Assembly: GCA_002383415.1 (NCBI GenBank)
Contig: DFYU01000049.1
Span: 1-5,131 of the forward strand
Reading direction: 5' to 3'
Origin: Geobacter sp. UBA4074
Lineage (GTDB): Bacteria > Desulfobacterota > Desulfuromonadia > Geobacterales > Pseudopelobacteraceae
DNA length: 5,131 nt
Shown in pieces: positions 1 through 5,131 of the stretch. The stretch's first letter is position 1; each line of letters begins with the position of its first letter. The notes below the pieces were generated by a model. That model saw only the letters and a list, made by a program, of their open reading frames with translations. It ran no database searches and was not told the DNA's origin. The translations under genes were made by a program, and so were the position numbers.

Positions 1-305
1 CCGCCGGTCTGGTCCAGAAAGTTACGCATCTGGGCCGCCATGTTGCCGAAGCGGGTCGGCGTGCCGAAGATGATCCCATCGGCCTCAGCCAACTGGGCTG
101 GCTCAGCGACCGGAATATGGGCAAAGGCGGCCCGGGCGGCCTTGGCGCCGGACTTCTCCAGCGCCTCGTCCGGCATCAGTTCAGGCACCTGCAGCAGTTG
201 CACCTCGCAACCTTCCACACGGCGTGCCCCTTCGGCTATCGCCTCGGCCATCCGATACACATGGCCATACATACTGTAAAATACCACCTGCAGCTTGGTC
301 GTCAC
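1..305 (-). CDS. wrbA: WrbA-type NAD(P)H:quinone oxidoreductase (flavodoxin-like), N-terminal part
   Basis: This is the first 101 codons of a flavodoxin-fold protein; the C-terminal half lies beyond the left edge. WrbA proteins bind FMN, usually as tetramers, and reduce quinones by two electrons with NAD(P)H in the cytoplasm, which limits semiquinone and superoxide formation. The sequence shows the FMN phosphate-binding loop SMYGHVYRMA at residues 11-20 and the WrbA signature GTPTRFGNM at 81-89, followed by FLDQTGG at the truncation. The order and spacing match E. coli WrbA as I recall it. The start is GTG at 305-303, giving MTTKLQVVFYSMYGH, chosen because AGGAGG (316-311) lies 5 nt upstream. 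The overlapping ATG at 307 is followed directly by TGA and cannot be the start. The gene lies 70 nt downstream of the MoxR-type ATPase gene on the same strand, with no clear terminator or promoter between, so co-transcription is likely. The family call is secure; the physiological role is inferred. Confidence 0.93.
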   Translation of the reverse strand, partial: MTTKLQVVFYSMYGHVYRMAEAIAEGARRVEGCEVQLLQVPELMPDEALEKSGAKAARAAFAHIPVAEPAQLAEADGIIFGTPTRFGNMAAQMRNFLDQTG

Positions 306-310
306 ATCGT

Positions 311-316
311 CCTCCT
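311..316 (-). promoter_or_regulatory. Shine-Dalgarno site of wrbA
   Basis: AGGAGG read on the minus strand, 5 nt before GTG at 305-303. It is a full-strength ribosome binding site and decides in favour of the GTG start. Confidence 0.8.
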
Positions 317-375
317 CTCTGGTGCAAAGTATCTTCCACGGTTGTCAGCATACCGCGCTCTTGAGACCTGTCCAG

Positions 376-1449
376 TTATGCCGCTGACGTTTCCGCCTCG
401 GCACCGATCGCCTTGATGGCCTCAAAAATGACCTGGTCATACTTGTCCTGACTGATGGCCAGGGCCACCACCGGTATCCGCAGCAGCGTCTTGACGAAGC
501 CGAACCGCAGGTCACGGGGCAGCACCGCAATATAGGCCACCAGATGCTGTTCCTGCAGACTGTCCAACCCAGACTCCGTTTGCAGCGTTGCCTGCAGGTC
601 GTTGATGGTGGCGGCCTGCACGTCGTCACGTTGGGCAGCGGCCTGCTCAGCCACACGGGGCCAGTCATCAAGCACCTCGCGGGCGGTCAAGGGCCGGCCA
701 GCCCGATCAGCCAGCCAGCGCATAAAGGTGATGGCCGCCTCCTTACCCACAATGCCGGCATAAACCTCCATGGCCAGATCGCCGGGGAAACGGCAGTGCC
801 GCCGCAGAGCGCTGACCATCTCCCAGCCACGTTCGGTGGGCTCAACCTGCATCTCCATTGGCGCCCCCTGCTTGGCCAGCATACCGCTATTGCCGGCCAG
901 GAAGCCGCGTACGTCGCCATCCAGCTCACGGGCCACAGCGTAGCGAGCCCAGCATTGATAATCGGTCTCCACGTACAGCATCACCATCCGGTCGATCAGG
1001 GCCCGGTCCAGGGTAGCCACCTGATAGCTGCCGTCGGGCGGATTGATGGTGACCACTACTTTATGGCGCGGATGCAGTCGATGGGTGTGCAACGAACGCT
1101 GCAGTCCCTCGGCCGGCGGTTCCACAAACTGGAAGATGGCCTGCAGGGTGTCTTCCTGCTGTGCCCGGTTCAACTCATCACAATGCACCAGGGTGGGCGG
1201 ATCGTCATCGGCCGGCCACCAGGAGGGGCGCGACCAGTGCATGATATCCCCTTCACGGTACGGTATGCCCACCAGATCGCCCACCTCCATCTGTCCCAAG
1301 CGCAACGACTGGTAACGCCAGCCGATCTCCCGGCAGACCTGCACAATGCCGGCGGTCTTGCCGACTCCGCGATGGCCAACCACGCAGGGGGTCAGATCGG
1401 TTTTGGTCAGAATCTCCCGCAACACCGCCTTCATCTGCTCAACGTGCAT
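376..1449 (-). CDS. MoxR-type AAA+ ATPase (AAA_5-like)
   Basis: A 357-residue AAA+ ATPase. Seen in the sequence, numbering from the chosen ATG: Walker A GHRGVGKT at 25-32, Walker B LVHCDE at 87-92 (Asp91 and Glu92), a sensor-1-type Asn136 in TINPPDG, and LDRALIDR at 147-154 holding the likely arginine-finger residues. A helical lid-like C-terminal region follows. There is no signal peptide or membrane segment, so it should be cytoplasmic. MoxR-family ATPases are thought to act as chaperones that remodel or activate partner proteins, often with a von Willebrand factor A protein encoded next door. No such gene is visible here; wrbA follows instead. The start is ATG at 1449 because AAGGAG (1464-1459) lies 9 nt upstream. 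An in-frame TTG at 1458 directly abuts that site with no spacer and is unlikely to be used. The gene is transcribed divergently from glmS. The fold and ATPase activity are well supported; the client protein is unknown. Confidence 0.88.
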   Translation of the reverse strand: MHVEQMKAVLREILTKTDLTPCVVGHRGVGKTAGIVQVCREIGWRYQSLRLGQMEVGDLVGIPYREGDIMHWSRPSWWPADDDPPTLVHCDELNRAQQEDTLQAIFQFVEPPAEGLQRSLHTHRLHPRHKVVVTINPPDGSYQVATLDRALIDRMVMLYVETDYQCWARYAVARELDGDVRGFLAGNSGMLAKQGAPMEMQVEPTERGWEMVSALRRHCRFPGDLAMEVYAGIVGKEAAITFMRWLADRAGRPLTAREVLDDWPRVAEQAAAQRDDVQAATINDLQATLQTESGLDSLQEQHLVAYIAVLPRDLRFGFVKTLLRIPVVALAISQDKYDQVIFEAIKAIGAEAETSAA

Positions 1450-1458
1450 GCTCAGCAA

Positions 1459-1464
1459 CTCCTT
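1459..1464 (-). promoter_or_regulatory. Shine-Dalgarno site of the MoxR-type ATPase gene
   Basis: AAGGAG on the minus strand, 9 nt before ATG at 1449-1447 and with no gap before TTG at 1458-1456. The spacing selects the ATG and shortens the longest reading frame by three codons. Confidence 0.75.
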
Positions 1465-1482
1465 GAATAATTGTCGATTAGA

Positions 1483-1511
1483 ATCATAGGTGAAACCGGT
1501 GGCGTATTCAA
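1483..1511 (-). promoter_or_regulatory. Predicted sigma-70-type promoter of the ATPase-wrbA unit
   Basis: Reading the minus strand, a -35 box TTGAAT (1511-1506, 4 of 6 consensus bases) and a -10 box TATGAT (1488-1483, 5 of 6) are separated by exactly 17 nt. Transcription would begin near 1476, leaving a leader of about 27 nt that contains the ribosome binding site. This is the best promoter match in the window and is well placed. It has not been tested. Confidence 0.6.
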
Positions 1512-1552
1512 GCCTGTAAGCGCGATACCAACGGTACCCGCATCACCACCAA

Positions 1553-1583
1553 CAAGGGATTCCGGACACACCAGAAACCCTTG
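1553..1583. repeat. Imperfect inverted repeat upstream of glmS (candidate operator)
   Basis: The left arm CAAGGGATTCCGG (1553-1565) and right arm CCAGAAACCCTTG (1571-1583) pair at 11 of 13 positions around the 5-nt centre ACACA. The pairing runs 6 bp, one A-A mismatch, 3 bp, one C-A mismatch, 2 bp. The right end overlaps the proposed glmS -35 box at 1581-1586, a position where a bound repressor would block RNA polymerase. No run of T follows, so it does not look like an intrinsic terminator. The symmetry is seen directly; regulatory function is inference. Confidence 0.4.
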
Positions 1584-1608
1584 ACTTATCAGCGCAATTA
1601 AGTGAAAT
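1581..1608 (+). promoter_or_regulatory. Possible glmS promoter
   Basis: TTGACT at 1581-1586 (5 of 6 consensus for -35) is followed after 16 nt by TGAAAT at 1603-1608 (4 of 6 for -10), in a locally AT-rich stretch. Transcription would start near 1615 and give a leader of roughly 66 nt. The -10 box is weak, so the exact promoter is uncertain, although a promoter somewhere in this divergent gap is expected. Confidence 0.35.
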
Positions 1609-1661
1609 TAGCAAATTCTTGACAGGATCGTTTGACATGTTACCGCTCACCAGCGGCAACC

Positions 1662-1670
1662 GGAAAGGAA
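1662..1670 (+). promoter_or_regulatory. Ribosome binding region of glmS
   Basis: The purine-rich GGAAAGGAA ends 11 nt before ATG at 1682. The spacing is slightly long but it supports starting at the ATG rather than at an upstream in-frame codon. Confidence 0.5.
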
Positions 1671-1681
1671 CGAACGCAACC

Positions 1682-3511
<1,830 letters not shown>

Positions 3512-3517
3512 GCTGCC

Positions 3518-4393
3518 ATGCGTCCCAGTCGTATGCGCTGGACCCATCGCATCGTACTGGTGGGCCTTTTTACCTCCCTGCTGGTGGGGTTCACCGTGCT
3601 GCGGACACCGGACGCCGTTGATGAACCGGCCGCGTCACTGCTGGACAAGTCCGACGAGGACCTGACGAGGGTTGAGTACCCCAGCCTGAAGTCGATCAAA
3701 TGGCGGGGGCGCTTTATCCGCCCCCAGGACAGCCTGGAATCGCTCTACGGCAAGGACTGGATCTGGGTGGCTCGTTTCAACCGGATCGACCGGCGCCACG
3801 TCTATCCCGGTATGACCATCAAGGAACCGGCCAGCATGGACGATATCCGCGACTACACGCCACTGCCGCAGGAGTATGAACCGGCCAGGCGCCACCGCAA
3901 ATACCTGCTGTTAGATGTGACCGAACAGTGGATCGGCGCCTACGAGCGGGGCAAACTGAAATTTTCCATGCCGGCGGCCACCGGCAAGGCCGGCAACGAG
4001 ACACCGCTCGGAATTTTCAGGATCGACGCCCGCCACCTGACCCACACCTCCTCGCTGTACAAGGTTCCCGGCGAAGAGGGCGGCCAGTATCCGATGGACA
4101 ACGCCCTGCGTTTTCACTTTGACGACAAGAACGTCGGCTACTGGATTCATGCCCGCGACCTGCCGGGACGGCCAGCCTCCCACGGCTGTGTCGGCCTGTT
4201 TGATGAGGCAATGCAGCGCCGGGTTTTTTCAGTACCCAAGCAGCCGGTGCTACTGGATTCGCAAAAGTTGTACGCCTGGGCGGCACCGGACAGCGCATAC
4301 GGCGTGGACGACGGCAGCCACCAGGAGATCGCCAACGGCCCGCTCTTCGAGATACGGGGCGCCTTGCCCCGCCTGCTGCCAGCTCACCGCTAA
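3518..4393 (+). CDS. L,D-transpeptidase (YkuD family) with N-terminal membrane anchor and LysM-like segment
   Basis: A 291-residue cell-envelope enzyme. Residues 11-28 form one hydrophobic segment after a basic N-terminus, so it should be exported as a signal anchor or cleaved signal peptide; there is no lipobox cysteine. Residues about 68-104 resemble a divergent LysM module (DSLESLYG, then ARFNRID and YPGMTIKEP), which would bind peptidoglycan. The YkuD catalytic domain runs from about 127 to 250, with TPLGIFRI at 163-170, WIHA with His211, and ASHGCVGL at 220-227 with the nucleophile Cys224. Family members form 3-3 cross-links or attach proteins to peptidoglycan, using the cysteine rather than a penicillin-sensitive serine. 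Most relatives have Arg two residues after the Cys (SHGCIRL); here it is Gly226. The gene begins 6 nt after the glmS stop, so the two are almost surely one operon. The alternative ATG at 3533 would trim five residues but has no better ribosome site. Cross-linking versus anchoring activity cannot be told from sequence. Confidence 0.9.
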   Translation: MRPSRMRWTHRIVLVGLFTSLLVGFTVLRTPDAVDEPAASLLDKSDEDLTRVEYPSLKSIKWRGRFIRPQDSLESLYGKDWIWVARFNRIDRRHVYPGMTIKEPASMDDIRDYTPLPQEYEPARRHRKYLLLDVTEQWIGAYERGKLKFSMPAATGKAGNETPLGIFRIDARHLTHTSSLYKVPGEEGGQYPMDNALRFHFDDKNVGYWIHARDLPGRPASHGCVGLFDEAMQRRVFSVPKQPVLLDSQKLYAWAAPDSAYGVDDGSHQEIANGPLFEIRGALPRLLPAHR

Positions 4394-4429
4394 CCGCAGT
4401 CGCAGGGAGACCGCCAGCCTGTTTTGCCC

Positions 4430-4457
4430 TTTACATTCCGCCGCCATAGAGTAGTAT
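4430..4457 (+). promoter_or_regulatory. Possible murA promoter
   Basis: TTTACA at 4430-4435 (5 of 6 for -35) and TAGTAT at 4452-4457 (4 of 6 for -10) are 16 nt apart in the 94-nt gap between the L,D-transpeptidase stop and murA. Transcription would start near 4464, shortly before the murA ribosome site. This would let murA be expressed apart from glmS; read-through from upstream is equally possible, since no convincing terminator separates them. Confidence 0.4.
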
Positions 4458-4473
4458 TGCACCATTTGCTTTT

Positions 4474-4477
4474 GGAG
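4474..4477 (+). promoter_or_regulatory. Shine-Dalgarno site of murA
   Basis: GGAG 10 nt before GTG at 4488. It supports the GTG start, which gives the expected MurA N-terminus. Confidence 0.6.
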
Positions 4478-4487
4478 ATAGATACCC

Positions 4488-5131
4488 GTGGATAAACTGA
4501 TCATCAAAGGTGGCAACCGCCTCAAGGGCGCCGTTACCATCAGCGGCTCGAAAAACGCATCCCTGCCGATCTGCATCGCCGCTGTACTGGCGCCAGGCGC
4601 CAGCACCATCACCAATGTCCCGCAACTGCGCGACATCACCACCACCATCAAACTGCTGGAATCCCTCGGGGCCGGCATCGAACGCACCGGCTCGACCCTG
4701 CGGATCGATGCCGCAACCATCAACACCGTGGAGGCCACCTACGACCTGGTTAAGACCATGCGGGCCTCGGTGCTGGTGCTGGGCCCCCTGCTGGCACGCT
4801 TCGGCCGGGCGCGGGTCTCCCTGCCGGGCGGCTGCGCCATCGGCGCCCGCCCCATTGACCAGCACCTGAAGGGTCTAAAGGCCCTGGGGGCCGAGATCCG
4901 GCTGGAGCATGGCTACGTTGAGGCCATCTCAAAGAAGCAACTCAAGGGCGCCCGGATCAACTTCGACATCTCCACCGTGGGCGGCACCGAGCACCTGATG
5001 ATGGCAGCGGCACTGGCCAAGGGCGAGACGGTACTGGAAAACGCAGCCCGCGAGCCGGAGATCGTCGACCTGGCCGACTACCTGAACCGGATGGGGGCCA
5101 AGATCGAAGGGGCCGGTACCGACACCATCCG
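4488..5131 (+). CDS. murA: UDP-N-acetylglucosamine 1-carboxyvinyltransferase, N-terminal part
   Basis: The first 214 codons of MurA; the gene runs off the right edge, about half of the usual length of around 420 residues. MurA transfers enolpyruvate from phosphoenolpyruvate to UDP-GlcNAc in the cytoplasm, the first committed step of peptidoglycan synthesis. Seen in the sequence: SGSKNASLP with the conserved Lys22 and Asn23, LVKTMRAS with Arg92, LPGGCAIGARPID with Cys116 and Arg121, and ENAAREPEIVDLA at 184-196. These correspond to Lys22, Asn23, Arg91, Cys115 and Arg120 of E. coli. Cys116 is the residue that fosfomycin alkylates, so the enzyme is expected to be sensitive, unlike Asp-type MurA. 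In the UDP-GlcNAc-binding loop the E. coli Ser162 is replaced by Thr163, a change seen in many MurA proteins. The start is GTG at 4488 with a GGAG upstream, reading MDKLIIKGGNRLKG. It lies 94 nt after the L,D-transpeptidase gene and uses the product pathway of GlmS. Confidence 0.97.
   Translation, partial: MDKLIIKGGNRLKGAVTISGSKNASLPICIAAVLAPGASTITNVPQLRDITTTIKLLESLGAGIERTGSTLRIDAATINTVEATYDLVKTMRASVLVLGPLLARFGRARVSLPGGCAIGARPIDQHLKGLKALGAEIRLEHGYVEAISKKQLKGARINFDISTVGGTEHLMMAAALAKGETVLENAAREPEIVDLADYLNRMGAKIEGAGTDTI

Noticed and set aside
544..1470. A 308-codon plus-strand open frame opposite the ATPase gene
   Set aside because: It is antisense to a gene with clear Walker A, Walker B and arginine-finger motifs, has a His/Gln/Gly-rich composition typical of GC-rich antisense frames, and shows no recognisable domain.
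1526..1536. Small hairpin TACC-AAC-GGTA in the divergent gap
   Set aside because: A 4-bp stem is expected by chance and no wider pairing extends it.
1619..1681. A 21-codon N-terminal extension of GlmS from TTG at 1619
   Set aside because: It would hide the catalytic Cys1, which must be exposed by removal of the initiator Met; the resulting 609-codon frame from 1682 equals the usual family length.
1465..1681. glmS ribozyme or other riboswitch in the glmS leader
   Set aside because: The glmS ribozyme is typical of Firmicutes, and I see none of its core or a large paired structure in this short leader.
4403..4425. Possible terminator CAGG...CCTG followed by TTTT after the L,D-transpeptidase gene
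   Set aside because: The stem is only 4 bp with an 11-nt loop, too weak for an intrinsic terminator.
4458..4471. Sigma-54-like sequence TTGCAC followed by TTGC upstream of murA
   Set aside because: The spacing between the two elements is 3 nt instead of 5, and the essential GG of the -24 element is absent.

Overview
The window is about 5.1 kb of GC-rich, densely coding bacterial chromosome. It looks like housekeeping DNA; I see no mobile element, CRISPR array, tRNA or rRNA. The protein style (a long MurA start region, an L,D-transpeptidase with SHGCVGL, a MoxR-type ATPase, WrbA) suggests a Gram-negative proteobacterium, perhaps of the Geobacter/Desulfuromonadia kind. That placement is inference from general family resemblance, not from a search.

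Layout: two gene blocks diverge from a promoter region at about 1450-1681. On the minus strand, reading leftward, are a MoxR-type AAA+ ATPase (1449-376) and, 70 nt downstream, the first 101 codons of a WrbA-type NAD(P)H:quinone oxidoreductase that runs off the left edge. On the plus strand are glmS (1682-3511), an L,D-transpeptidase gene starting 6 nt after the glmS stop (3518-4393), and murA (4488 to the right edge, partial).

The plus-strand block is a cell-wall set. GlmS makes glucosamine-6-phosphate, the first dedicated step to UDP-GlcNAc. MurA uses UDP-GlcNAc for the first committed step of peptidoglycan synthesis. The L,D-transpeptidase acts on finished peptidoglycan in the periplasm. 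GlmM and GlmU, which connect GlmS to MurA, are not in the window.

The minus-strand block pairs an ATPase of a chaperone-like family with a flavoprotein of quinone/oxidative-stress metabolism. The von Willebrand factor A partner commonly found beside MoxR genes is absent here. The points most worth a second look are an imperfect palindrome overlapping the likely glmS -35 box, the orphan MoxR/wrbA pairing, and the active-site variant and LysM-like segment of the L,D-transpeptidase. None of these amounts to a clearly new system.
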